From Paracoccaceae bacterium (GTDB taxonomy: Bacteria > Pseudomonadota > Alphaproteobacteria > Rhodobacterales > Rhodobacteraceae): DNA of 64,000 nt. This document shows positions 53,709 to 62,505 of the stretch, in pieces (within the stretch, counting starts at the first letter, position 1; each line of letters opens with the position of its first letter). The position numbers and the translations under genes were made by a program. The notes beneath the pieces were generated by a model. The model saw only the letters and a program-made list of their open reading frames with translations, was not told where the DNA came from and ran no database searches. The DNA lies in the NCBI GenBank assembly GCA_022448245.1, contig JAKVCO010000012.1, positions 1 to 64,000 of the forward strand, given 5' to 3'.

Positions 53709-54710
53709 TCAGATCTCGGCGAGCGCGTCCACAAGGCGGCCTGCACCGTGGCGGAACGGGTCAACCGTGGGTAGGCCCATGCGCGCTTCGGTTTCTTCGC
53801 AAAGACGCATCGCTTCGTCGTCGCTCAGATGCTGGGTGTTGATCGAAATCCCCGTCACCTTGCACGCCGGGTTGGCAATTTGCGCCAGCGGCAGCGCGGT
53901 GTCGCGCAGGGCCTCGAGCGACGGCAGACCGTAGTCCGGCAACCCGCGCATGTGCGCGCGCGTCGGCTCATGGCTCAACACCAGCGCATCCGGCTGCCCG
54001 CCGTGGATCAGCGCCATGGTCACGCCGGAATAAGAGACGTGAAAGAGCGATCCCTGGCCTTCGATCAGGTCCCAGTGGTCAGCGTCATTGTTGGGCGTCA
54101 GCCACTCAACGGCACCTGCCATGAAGTCGGCGATCACGGCATCAAGCGGCACACCACGGCCGGTGATCAGGATGCCCGTCTGGCCCGTGGGCGCGAAGGT
54201 CGACTTCATGCCGCGGTTTCGCATCTCGGCATCCACAGCGAGGCCCGTGTACATCTTACCGACCGAGCAGTCCGTGCCCACGGCCAGCATCCGCTTGCCG
54301 GTGCGCTTCACGCCATTAGCGATCGGGTAGGCCACAGAAGGCACGCGCACGTCATGGAGCGTGCGGCCAGCGCGCTTGGCTTCCCGCACGAGGTCGTTTT
54401 CGTCACGCAGCAAGTTGTGCAGACCAGAGGCCACATCATAGCCCATCTGGATGGCTTCGGTGATGACGCTCTTCCAAGCTTCAGAGATCACACCACCGCG
54501 GTTGGCAACACCGATGACGAGCGTCTTGGCGCCAGCCTCTTTGGCCTCGGCCAATGACATGTCTTTCAGGCCGACATCGGCACCACAGCCTGCCATCCGG
54601 AATTGGCCAACCGCGTTTTCTGGGCGCCAGTCTTTAATGCCTTGTGCCACCTTGGCGGCAAGTTGGTCGGGCGCATCGCCGAGGAAGAGTAGATAGGGCG
54701 TGGGAATCAT
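53709..54710 (-). CDS. dgcN: DUF1611 protein; probable D-glutamate N-acetyltransferase DgcN
   Basis: The 333-residue DUF1611 protein has a P-loop-like AVGTDCSVGKMYTGLA (residues about 142-157), an N-terminal Rossmann-like domain with TLVIGVANRGG, and IEGQGSLFHVSYSGVTMALIHG. In Pseudoalteromonas the DUF1611 protein DgcN acetylates D-Glu ahead of DgcA. The gene pair and the D-amino-acid aminotransferase gene nearby support this role. The start at 54710 (MIPTPYLLFLGD) has GGAGG ahead of it on the minus strand. Confidence 0.85.
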   Translation of the reverse strand: MIPTPYLLFLGDAPDQLAAKVAQGIKDWRPENAVGQFRMAGCGADVGLKDMSLAEAKEAGAKTLVIGVANRGGVISEAWKSVITEAIQMGYDVASGLHNLLRDENDLVREAKRAGRTLHDVRVPSVAYPIANGVKRTGKRMLAVGTDCSVGKMYTGLAVDAEMRNRGMKSTFAPTGQTGILITGRGVPLDAVIADFMAGAVEWLTPNNDADHWDLIEGQGSLFHVSYSGVTMALIHGGQPDALVLSHEPTRAHMRGLPDYGLPSLEALRDTALPLAQIANPACKVTGISINTQHLSDDEAMRLCEETEARMGLPTVDPFRHGAGRLVDALAEI

Positions 54711-54778
54711 TGCGGCCTCCTTCAGTTGCGGCGACCCTAGGAGGAAATCGCGCGCTCGCATCCTCCTTTTGCGACAGC

Positions 54779-54807
54779 CCGTGAAAAAAATCCGAAAAAA
54801 TTCACGG
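54779..54807. promoter_or_regulatory. Inverted repeat in the dgcN-mcl1 divergent gap
   Basis: CCGTGAA and TTCACGG form a perfect 7-bp inverted repeat around an A-rich 15-base spacer, within the 222-base gap between two divergent genes. It could be an operator for either gene. The rest of the gap (54830-54930) is TGC-rich and should hold the mcl1 promoter. Confidence 0.4.
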
Positions 54808-54932
54808 ATCAGGCCACCTAAGTTGACGATATGAAATCCTACGCTGCGCTGCGGCGATTCTCTGTTGCGGTGCGGCGCGCAAGAATGTATCGCTGCACTG
54901 TAAACACTTGAAATTATCTTGCGAGAACGTCC

Positions 54933-55889
54933 ATGTCCTTCCGTCTCCAGCCCGCGCCTCCCGCTCGTCCCAACCGCTGCCAGCTCTTCGGGCCGGGTTC
55001 GCGCCCAGCGATTTTCGAGAAGATGGCGGGCAGTGCTGCGGACGTCATCAACCTTGATCTAGAGGATAGCGTGGCGCCTAACGACAAGGATCACGCGCGC
55101 AAGAACATCATCGAGGCCATTGGCGACATTGACTGGGGCACGAAGACGTTGAGTGTTCGGATCAACGGGCTCGATACGCCGTACTGGTACCGCGACGTGG
55201 TGGGTCTCCTTGAAAACGCTTCGGAGCGTCTTGACCAGATCATGATCCCCAAGGTCGGCAATGCGGGCGACATCTACGCCGTCGACGCGCTGGCCACAGC
55301 GGTGGAGGCTGCCAAGGGCCGCGGTAAGCGCATCGACTTCGAAGTCATTATCGAAAGCGCTGCAGGCATCGCCCATGTGGAAGAGATCGCCGCAGCCTCC
55401 CCCCGCATGGCGGCAATGAGCCTTGGCGCAGCAGACTTTGCCGCCTCCATGGGCATGGCCACGACCGGCATCGGCGGCACGCAGGAGAACTATTACATGA
55501 TCCGCGACGGCCAGAAGCATTGGTCTGACCCGTGGCACTGGGCGCAGACGGCCATCGTTGCGGCCTGCCGCACCCACGGCGTTTTGCCCGTGGACGGCCC
55601 GTTCGGGGACTTCTCGGACGACGAAGGCTTCCGCGCGCAGGCGCTGCGGTCCGCGACGCTGGGCGTGGTCGGGAAATGGGCGATCCACCCGAAACAGGTG
55701 GCGCTGGCCAACGAAGTCTTCACCCCCTCTGCCGAGGCTGTCGCCGAAGCGAAGGAGATCCTCGGAGCCATGGAAGAAGCCAAGGCCTCGGGCGCAGGTG
55801 CGACCGTCTACAAAGGCCGCCTCGTCGACATCGCCTCCATCAAGCAGGCAGAAGTCATCGTGAAGCAGTCAGAGCTTATCGGCGGCTGA
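54933..55889 (+). CDS. mcl1: L-malyl-CoA/beta-methylmalyl-CoA lyase
   Basis: The 318-residue CitE-like enzyme is nearly identical in layout to Rhodobacter Mcl1: MSFRLQPAPPARPNRCQLFG start, VINLDLEDSVAP (metal and CoA site), IMIPKVGNAGDI, FEVIIESAAGIAHVEE and GKWAIHPKQVALANEVFTPS. It cleaves malyl-CoA to acetyl-CoA and glyoxylate, and beta-methylmalyl-CoA to propionyl-CoA and glyoxylate, in the ethylmalonyl-CoA pathway. It stands alone, divergent from dgcN. Other pathway genes are not in the window. Confidence 0.95.
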   Translation: MSFRLQPAPPARPNRCQLFGPGSRPAIFEKMAGSAADVINLDLEDSVAPNDKDHARKNIIEAIGDIDWGTKTLSVRINGLDTPYWYRDVVGLLENASERLDQIMIPKVGNAGDIYAVDALATAVEAAKGRGKRIDFEVIIESAAGIAHVEEIAAASPRMAAMSLGAADFAASMGMATTGIGGTQENYYMIRDGQKHWSDPWHWAQTAIVAACRTHGVLPVDGPFGDFSDDEGFRAQALRSATLGVVGKWAIHPKQVALANEVFTPSAEAVAEAKEILGAMEEAKASGAGATVYKGRLVDIASIKQAEVIVKQSELIGG

Positions 55890-55904
55890 TCTTTCTCCAT
55901 CCCA

Positions 55905-55934
55905 GAAGGGTGCAAAAGGCCTTTTGCGCCCTTC
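55905..55934 (+). terminator. Hairpin after mcl1
   Basis: GAAGGGTGCAAAAGG / CCTTTTGCGCCCTTC is a 15-base inverted repeat with one G-U pair and almost no loop, 15 bases after the mcl1 stop. No long T run follows. A terminator or processing signal is likely. Confidence 0.55.
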
Positions 55935-55956
55935 AATCGTGCGGTAGCGGTGCGCC

Positions 55957-57228
55957 ATGGATCATTTTCTGTACCGAGATGGCGCCCTGCATGCCGAAGA
56001 TGTCCCGCTAAGCGAGATAGCGAAGGCTGTCGGCACGCCGTTTTATGCTTATTCGAGCGCGACGCTGCTGCGCCACTTCCACCTCTTCAATGACGCGCTG
56101 GCGTGGTCGAAACCCGGCCACCTCGTGTGCTTTGCGATGAAGAGCGCCTCGAACCAAGCGATCCTCAAGCTTTTGGGCGATGCGGGCGCGGGCATGGATG
56201 TGGTCTCCGGCGGTGAATACGCGCGGGCGCGCGCTGCGGGCGTGCCGGGGGACCGGATCGTGTTCTCCGGCGTCGGCAAAACGCGGGAGGAGATGCAGCA
56301 AGCTCTCACCGGCGGGATCCGTCAGTTCAACGTGGAAAGCGAGCCTGAGATGCTTGTCCTCTCTGAGGTTGCAAGCGCCATGGGTGTTACCGCGCCCATC
56401 ACGGTGCGCGTGAACCCGGACGTCGACGCCAAGACCAATGAAAAGATCGCCACGGGCCGCAAGGGCGACAAGTTCGGTATCCCGATCTCGCGGGCTTCCG
56501 AGGTCTACGCGATGGCTGCGAGCCTCCCGGGCCTGAAGGTCATCGGGATCGATGTGCATATCGGATCGCAGCTTGTCGATCTGGAGCCCTTCCGTTTGGC
56601 CTATCGCAAAGTCGGCTCCCTGACGGAGCAGCTGCGCAGCGAGGGGCACGAGATCACGCGCCTCGATCTGGGCGGTGGTTTGGGCATTCCTTACGAGCGT
56701 TCGAATGCTGCGCCTCCGTCGCCCACGGAATACGGCAAGTTGATTGAGGAAGAAGTCGGCCATCTGGGCTGTGAGATCGAGATAGAACCGGGCCGCCTGA
56801 TTTCTGGCAACTCCGGCATCCTCGTGGCGCAGGTGATCTACGTCAAAGAGGGCGAGGACCGCCGCTTCCTGATCCTTGATGCGGCGATGAACGACCTGAT
56901 CCGCCCGGCCATGTACGGCGCGCATCATGATATCGTCCCACTGATCGAGCCTGCTCCGGGTGCTGAGCCTGCGACATACGACATCGTGGGACCGGTCTGC
57001 GAATCCGGCGATACCTTCGCCAAAGGCCGCACCATGCCCAGCGTTGAGGCAGGCGGGCTTGTGGCCTTCCGATCGGCCGGTGCTTACGGCGCGGTCATGT
57101 CCAGCGAGTACAATACGCGCCCGCTGATCCCGGAAGTTTTGGTCCAACGTGATCAATTCGCGGTTATTCGCCCACGCCCTACCTTTGACGACATCATCAA
57201 TCGAGATACCATTCCCGCGTGGCTATGA
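55957..57228 (+). CDS. lysA: Diaminopimelate decarboxylase
   Basis: The 423-residue PLP fold-type III enzyme makes L-lysine from meso-diaminopimelate. The PLP Lys lies in CFAMKSASNQAI (residues about 52-63). VHIGSQL, DLGGGLGIPY, IEPGRLISGNSG and GPVCESGDTFAKGR complete the active site. Length is normal. Thirty bases separate it from the TIGR02302 gene, the usual neighbour in this group. Confidence 0.96.
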   Translation: MDHFLYRDGALHAEDVPLSEIAKAVGTPFYAYSSATLLRHFHLFNDALAWSKPGHLVCFAMKSASNQAILKLLGDAGAGMDVVSGGEYARARAAGVPGDRIVFSGVGKTREEMQQALTGGIRQFNVESEPEMLVLSEVASAMGVTAPITVRVNPDVDAKTNEKIATGRKGDKFGIPISRASEVYAMAASLPGLKVIGIDVHIGSQLVDLEPFRLAYRKVGSLTEQLRSEGHEITRLDLGGGLGIPYERSNAAPPSPTEYGKLIEEEVGHLGCEIEIEPGRLISGNSGILVAQVIYVKEGEDRRFLILDAAMNDLIRPAMYGAHHDIVPLIEPAPGAEPATYDIVGPVCESGDTFAKGRTMPSVEAGGLVAFRSAGAYGAVMSSEYNTRPLIPEVLVQRDQFAVIRPRPTFDDIINRDTIPAWL

Positions 57229-57258
57229 TCGCATAGCTGCGATTAGCCCGGGGACTTT

Positions 57259-59934
57259 ATGAACCAGACTGACTTCAGGCCGACGATCCCTCGTCGAACT
57301 CAGGCGACCATTGGATGGACGCGGGTCGGTATGGTTGCCGAGCGCGTCACGCAGAGCTTTTGGCCGCTGTGGTCGGTGATCTTCGCCGCTCTGGGCGCTC
57401 TGATGCTGGGCTTCCCGTGGGAGATGTCGCTGGAATTCGCTTGGGCGGCGATCTTTGTAGCTGGTTTCGGCGCGCTGTGGGCCTTGTGGCGCGGTGTTCG
57501 CCATTTTCGCTGGCCTCGTCGCCTTGAGGCGGAGGAGCGGCTGGATGCTTCCCTGAAAGGGCGCCCGCTCAAGACGCTCAAAGACAGTCTCGCGATTGGT
57601 GGTGGCGACGACGCGGCCGAGGCCGTGTGGGCCGCGCACCGGGAACGTGTGCGCGAAACGGCAAAGAGCGCGCGCGCCGTCGCGCCAGCGCTGCAAGTTG
57701 CCCGCCGTGACCCCTACGCGCTGCGCTATGTCGCTGTGCTATTGCTCGCGGTAGGTTTGCTTTTCGGATCGATCTTGCGTGTCGGCCAAGTGGGCGATCT
57801 CGCACCCGGTTCCGCGCAAGCGGCCCTGGGCCCCAGCTGGGAAGGCTGGATCGAGCCCCCGCGTTACACTGGTCTGCCCACCGTCTATTTGCCCGACATC
57901 ACTGACCCGTCCGTGACGGTGCCGGAAGGCTCCAACATCACGCTGCGCCTTTATGGCGAAGTCGGCGCGTTGATGGTCGATGAGACCGTCTCTGATCGAC
58001 CAGGCTCTGTCGATGGAGAGGTGCAGGTTGCTTCTGCCGCGGTACAGAGCTTTGACGTCACGCAGGAGGGTCGCCTCGCCGTGAACGGAGACGGTGGCCG
58101 GGCATGGGACGTGGCCATCCGCCCGGACATGCCGCCTGTGGTCGAGTTCTCGGAAGGCCGCGCGGACATTGATCCCTCCCAGCGGACTGCCATGCTGGAA
58201 CAGGCCTTTCGCGCCGAAGACGACTACGCCGTGGTGGCGGGCACGGCTCTCTTGGAGCTCGCCCTTGCGCAGGTAGACCGGCGCCACGGGCTGGCGATCG
58301 AACCTGAGGCGCGCGCGACCCTCAAACTGCAGCTGCCCATGACGATCTCGGGTGACCGCGCCGCCTTTAGCGAGGTGCTGACCGAGGATCTTTCCCAGCA
58401 CCCTTGGGCCAATCTGCCTGTTTCGCTGAACTTCGAGGTCATTGACGAGCTTGAGCAGGTGGGCCGCTCGGAAACCAAAGAAATGGTGCTGCCGGGCCGT
58501 CGCTTCTTTGATCCGATGGCCAAGGCCGTGATCGAGCAGCGCCGTGACTTGCTCTGGAATCGTGAGAATGCTGGGCGGATCGCGCAAATCCTCCGCACGC
58601 TCACCTACGATGCTGACGATCTGTTCCGGCAGGAGGTGACGCGCCTGCGTCTGGAATCCGTGCTGCGCCGTATCGAGACGTTGTCGGATTTCCAGATGAC
58701 GGACGAGCAGCAGGCCGAGATTGCCGAGGTGCTTTGGGATCTGGCGATACAGCTTGAGGAAGGTGATCTGAACGATGCCCGCGAGCGTCTGGAGCGCGCG
58801 CAGGAGCGGCTGCAGGAAGCCATCGAGAATGGCGCCACCGACGAAGAGATCGCCAAGCTCATGCGAGAGCTGCGCGAAGCGATGCAGGATTACATGCGCC
58901 AGCTCGCCGAGAGCCAGCCTGAGGGTCAGCAGAACCAGCCGCAAAACCCCGAGAACATGCAGGAGATGACGCAACAAGATCTCCAAGACATGCTCGACGA
59001 GATCCAGCGCCTCATGGAAGAGGGCCGCATGGCCGAGGCGGAGGAACTCCTGCGCCAGCTTCAGCAGATGATGGAGAACATGCAGGTCACCCACAACCAG
59101 CAGGGCGGTGAAGGTCAGCAGTCCGAAGGCCAGCAAGCCATGGAGGGTTTGGCTGAGACACTGCGCGAGCAGCAGGGCTTGTCTGACGAGGCTTTCCGCG
59201 AGCTGCAGGAGCAATTCAATCAGGACGGCCAGCAGGATGGTCAACGCCAGCAAGGCACACAACAGGGCCAGCAGCAGGGCCAACAAGGCCAACAAGGGCG
59301 GGGTCAGCAAGCGCAGCGGCAAGGCCAACAGGGCAGCCAGCCCGGCCAGCAGGATGGCCAGCAGGGCCAAGGCCAGCAGCAAGGCGGCCAAGGCCAGCAG
59401 CCCGGTCAGGGCAACAGCGGCGACCTGCGCGAAAACCTTGCCGACCGTCAGGAATCGCTGCGTCGGTCTCTTGAACAACAGCGCAACAGCCTGCCCGGGG
59501 CCGGCACGCCTGAAGGTGACGCCGCGCGCGAGGCGCTAGACCGCGCAGGGCGCGCCATGGACAACGCCGAAGACGCGCTGCGCCGTGATGATCTTGCCGA
59601 GGCAATCGATGATCAGGCTGAGGCTATGGATGCCTTGCGCGACGGGATGCAGAACCTCGCAGATCAGATGGCGCAACAGCAGGGGCAACAGCAGCCCGGT
59701 CAGGGTCAGCAGGACGGCGATCAGGCCGGCAACGCCAACCCGCAACAGCGCGATCCTTTAGGCCGCGAACCGGGCATGCGAGGTCAGCTGGGCTCTGACG
59801 AGCAGCTGCTCGGGGAAGAAGATGTGTATCGCCGCGCTGAAGAACTGCTCGACGAAATCCGGCGCCGGTCGGCAGAGGTTGAGCGCCCCGAGACCGAGCT
59901 AGACTATCTGCGCAGGTTGCTTGATCGCTTCTAA
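57259..59934 (+). CDS. TIGR02302 / DUF4175 family membrane protein with Gln-rich region
   Basis: The 891-residue protein has two N-terminal membrane segments (VIFAALGALMLGFPW with the following helix, residues about 33-70, and YVAVLLLAVGLLFGSIL at about 155-171), then a large periplasmic region. It includes PSWEGWIEPPRYTGLPTVYLPD, a helical middle part, and from residue about 655 to 720 a low-complexity stretch of Gln and Gly (QGQQ units). A helical end with LDEIRRRSAEVERPETELDYL closes it. The family is widespread in alphaproteobacteria and usually next to lysA. Its function is not known. Confidence 0.9.
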   Translation: MNQTDFRPTIPRRTQATIGWTRVGMVAERVTQSFWPLWSVIFAALGALMLGFPWEMSLEFAWAAIFVAGFGALWALWRGVRHFRWPRRLEAEERLDASLKGRPLKTLKDSLAIGGGDDAAEAVWAAHRERVRETAKSARAVAPALQVARRDPYALRYVAVLLLAVGLLFGSILRVGQVGDLAPGSAQAALGPSWEGWIEPPRYTGLPTVYLPDITDPSVTVPEGSNITLRLYGEVGALMVDETVSDRPGSVDGEVQVASAAVQSFDVTQEGRLAVNGDGGRAWDVAIRPDMPPVVEFSEGRADIDPSQRTAMLEQAFRAEDDYAVVAGTALLELALAQVDRRHGLAIEPEARATLKLQLPMTISGDRAAFSEVLTEDLSQHPWANLPVSLNFEVIDELEQVGRSETKEMVLPGRRFFDPMAKAVIEQRRDLLWNRENAGRIAQILRTLTYDADDLFRQEVTRLRLESVLRRIETLSDFQMTDEQQAEIAEVLWDLAIQLEEGDLNDARERLERAQERLQEAIENGATDEEIAKLMRELREAMQDYMRQLAESQPEGQQNQPQNPENMQEMTQQDLQDMLDEIQRLMEEGRMAEAEELLRQLQQMMENMQVTHNQQGGEGQQSEGQQAMEGLAETLREQQGLSDEAFRELQEQFNQDGQQDGQRQQGTQQGQQQGQQGQQGRGQQAQRQGQQGSQPGQQDGQQGQGQQQGGQGQQPGQGNSGDLRENLADRQESLRRSLEQQRNSLPGAGTPEGDAAREALDRAGRAMDNAEDALRRDDLAEAIDDQAEAMDALRDGMQNLADQMAQQQGQQQPGQGQQDGDQAGNANPQQRDPLGREPGMRGQLGSDEQLLGEEDVYRRAEELLDEIRRRSAEVERPETELDYLRRLLDRF
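59221..59415 (+). repeat. Low-complexity Gln/Gly-coding repeat
   Basis: About 195 bases of imperfect CAG/CAA-GGC units inside the TIGR02302 gene encode a Gln-Gly-rich stretch of some 65 residues. Such tracts change length easily between strains. The antisense strand gives a long Leu/Ala-rich open frame that is not a gene. Confidence 0.8.
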
Positions 59935-59946
59935 GCTCGGCGGCGC

Positions 59947-60747
59947 TCAGGCACCCATGCGCTGGACGAGGCCCTCAACGGCGGCTTGCAGCCATCCCCG
60001 CCCCGAATTCACCGTCGCGACATAGCTGTCGAGAATTGGGCCTGCTGCGGGCAGGCGTTCGGTGAGCGTGTCGGCCGTGGTGTAGCCAAATGTCAGCGTG
60101 GCCAGAACAATCAATGCGAGCCCAAAACCCGTGCGGAAGCCCTGACGGCGGCGCGTAAGGGTGCCGGCAACTCCGGCACTGACAGCCTCGGTCGCGGCGC
60201 GTTCGGACGTCGCCCGAAGCGTTGAATTGATTTCGTCGATGTCCGGCAAAAGATTGCGACGCGAGGAGGCGCCGCCCGCAGTAGTCTCTGGTTCGGCCTC
60301 TACATAATCATCGGTGGCCGGGCCGCTTGCTGGTTCTTCCAGCGGCAGATCATCTTGGAATTCGAGGCCTGCATCCTCGGCCCGGGCTCGGGCTTCAAAC
60401 GCTGCCTCTTCGCGGAGCACGTCTGCCACGGAATTATCGAGCGGTCGCCGCCGGGGTGTTGCCGGTTCTGGCGCTGGCTCGGGGCGCGCTGCAGGCGCGG
60501 CCTCAGGCGCCGTTTCAGCGGGCGCGGCCTCTGGCTCAGCTTCAGCCTCGGGCGTTGGCTCTGGCGCGGGAGGTGCCGGTGCCGGCGCAACATCGTGCGC
60601 CTCTTCCATTTCTGCCATGGCAGGTGTGACGGGGCTAAAGAACCACGCCTTACCGCAATTCGAGCACTGGACGTCGCGCCCGTCTGCCGGGATCACGCTG
60701 TCGGGAACCTCGTACATCGCATCACAATTAGGGCACACGAGCCGCAT
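59947..60747 (-). CDS. MJ0042-type zinc-ribbon protein with membrane helix
   Basis: The 266-residue protein starts with the zinc ribbon MRLVCPNCDAMYEVPDSVIP ... VQCSNCGKAWFF (four Cys). A Pro/Ala/Glu-rich disordered stretch (residues about 50-120) and one membrane helix near residue 205 (FGLALIVLATLTFGYTTAD) follow. The C-terminal 45 residues are probably periplasmic. The ATG at 60747 is chosen because the ribbon starts there. The family lies beside ftsE in many Rhodobacterales. Role unknown; it converges with the TIGR02302 gene. Confidence 0.88.
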   Translation of the reverse strand: MRLVCPNCDAMYEVPDSVIPADGRDVQCSNCGKAWFFSPVTPAMAEMEEAHDVAPAPAPPAPEPTPEAEAEPEAAPAETAPEAAPAARPEPAPEPATPRRRPLDNSVADVLREEAAFEARARAEDAGLEFQDDLPLEEPASGPATDDYVEAEPETTAGGASSRRNLLPDIDEINSTLRATSERAATEAVSAGVAGTLTRRRQGFRTGFGLALIVLATLTFGYTTADTLTERLPAAGPILDSYVATVNSGRGWLQAAVEGLVQRMGA

Positions 60748-60925
60748 GTGATTTCCCACCCTGCCAATTTATTCGCGTCAGCACCTGTTTGAGCTCGGCA
60801 CTGCCCGGCACTTGTCCTACGGACGTGCCACAAAAACAAGATGGCCGGCGAGTTAAGGCCGAGGCTGATTGCAACCGTGGCGCCCTTGCGGCACTGTTTA
60901 CGCAAATTAGAGGGGCGCAAAAGCC

Positions 60926-61603
60926 GTGATCGAGTTGGATAAGGTTGCCTATTCGTATGGTGGTGGGGAACTGCTGTCGGATATCTCGCTTACCGTTCAG
61001 CCTGGGTCGTTTCATTTCCTGACGGGCCCATCGGGGGCCGGGAAGACGACATTCCTGAAATTAATGTATGGGGATCTGCTGGCAACGGCGGGCCAAGTGC
61101 GTTTGTCGGGCGTGGACACACGCACGATGAGCCGTGATCAGATCGCGCTTGCGCGGCGCAAGATCGGCGTTGTGCCGCAGAACTCCCAATTTCTCGATCA
61201 TCTGAGTGTCGCCGACAATGTGGCCCTGCCCCTGCAAGTCGCCGGGCGTGACGCCACAGAGGCGCAAGCCGATCTGGAGCAACTTTTGAGCTGGGTGGGG
61301 CTGAGTTCTCACCGGGATGCATTCCCGCCCGAGCTTTCGGGTGGCGAACGTCAGCGCGTGGCCTTGGCTCGCGCGGTGATGATGTCACCCGATGTGATCC
61401 TCGCCGACGAGCCAACCGGAAACATCGATTGGGAGATGTCGCAACGCATCCTCAAGCTGCTGGTCGAGCTCAACAAGATGGGAAAGACGGTCATGATCGC
61501 GACCCACGATCTGACGATGATCCGGGCGTCGAAAGCGCAGGTGCAGGCGCGCGTTCTGCGCATCGCCAACCGTCGCCTGCAACTGGCGGGAGCGGACTTA
61601 TGA
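60926..61603 (+). CDS. ftsE: Cell division ATP-binding protein FtsE
   Basis: The 225-residue ABC ATPase has Walker A GPSGAGKTTFLK (residues about 35-46), SGGERQRVALARA, Walker B VILADEPTGNID and switch THD. It starts with GTG at 60926. With FtsX it controls periplasmic peptidoglycan hydrolases at the division site. The ATGA overlap couples it to ftsX. Confidence 0.95.
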   Translation: MIELDKVAYSYGGGELLSDISLTVQPGSFHFLTGPSGAGKTTFLKLMYGDLLATAGQVRLSGVDTRTMSRDQIALARRKIGVVPQNSQFLDHLSVADNVALPLQVAGRDATEAQADLEQLLSWVGLSSHRDAFPPELSGGERQRVALARAVMMSPDVILADEPTGNIDWEMSQRILKLLVELNKMGKTVMIATHDLTMIRASKAQVQARVLRIANRRLQLAGADL

Positions 61604-62505
61604 AGGCAACAACTCTCGCAATGGCGCTTATGGTTGGTGATCCTCATTCGGATCGCGTGGTGCCGCCGACGGGTTTTACAGCTCAGCTGACGTCTTTCAC
61701 GTCGGCCGCGATGGCCTTTCTGGCCTGTTTTGCCTTGGCACTCTCGGTAAGCTCTGGGCGGCTGGCCGACCGTTGGGCGCAAGAGCTTTCTCAATCGCTG
61801 ACGATCCGTATTTCCGCCCCGGGCGATCAATTGGCTGTCCAAACTCAAGCCGCGCTTGCCGTCCTGGAGACGACGCCGGGTATCGAGGAGGCGCGGCCCC
61901 TCGACGCGGATGAGCAACGCGCGCTCCTCGCGCCCTGGTTTGGCCAATCACTTCCCATCGAAGAGCTGCCTGTACCGCAATTGATAGATGTGATCGAAGC
62001 CAGCGACGCAGATCTTGATGTGGACGGTCTACGACTGCGCCTCCAGGCCGAAGCGCCGGGCGCGGTCATCGATGATCACTCTCGCTGGCGGCGCCCCTTG
62101 GTACAGGCGGCACAGAGGCTTCGGGGGCTGTCTGCCTTGTCGCTTATCCTGATTACGGGGGCGATGGCGGCGATGGTGACACTTGCCGCCCATGCGGCGC
62201 TGTCGGCCAACCGCTCGGTGATCGAAGTGCTCCGACAGGTCGGGGCGCGCGATGACTACATCGCGAAGGCCTTCGTGCGTCGCTTTACGCTGCGTGCGCT
62301 GGGCGGGGCCGCCGTTGGGACAATTGCTGGGATGATTGCCGTGGCGCTGATGCCGTCGAGCGAGGCTACCGCTGGCTTTCTGACCGATCTCGGCTTCCGC
62401 GGGCTGGGCTGGCTATTGCCCGCCACCATTCCAATTCTTGCGGGGATTGTGGCCTTCGCGGCCACTCGCTTTGCGGCCCTGCGCACTCTGAGGACGATGG
62501 CCTGA
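61600..62505 (+). CDS. ftsX: Cell division protein FtsX
   Basis: The 301-residue FtsX/permease protein has TM1 (FTSAAMAFLACFALALSVSS, after a cytoplasmic N-terminus), a periplasmic domain of about 115 residues and three further helices with the VIEVLRQVGARDDYIAKAFV coupling region. It forms a complex with FtsE. The stop overlaps the plsC start by one base. Confidence 0.93.
   Translation: MKATTLAMALMVGDPHSDRVVPPTGFTAQLTSFTSAAMAFLACFALALSVSSGRLADRWAQELSQSLTIRISAPGDQLAVQTQAALAVLETTPGIEEARPLDADEQRALLAPWFGQSLPIEELPVPQLIDVIEASDADLDVDGLRLRLQAEAPGAVIDDHSRWRRPLVQAAQRLRGLSALSLILITGAMAAMVTLAAHAALSANRSVIEVLRQVGARDDYIAKAFVRRFTLRALGGAAVGTIAGMIAVALMPSSEATAGFLTDLGFRGLGWLLPATIPILAGIVAFAATRFAALRTLRTMA

Noticed and set aside
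56008-57156. Open frame of 382 codons on the minus strand
   Set aside because: Antisense of lysA, which has complete family motifs on the plus strand.
57739-59478. Long Leu-rich open frame on the minus strand (about 579 codons)
   Set aside because: It is the antisense of the TIGR02302 gene. Its Leu/Ala-rich part mirrors the Gln/Gly repeat, and it matches no protein family.
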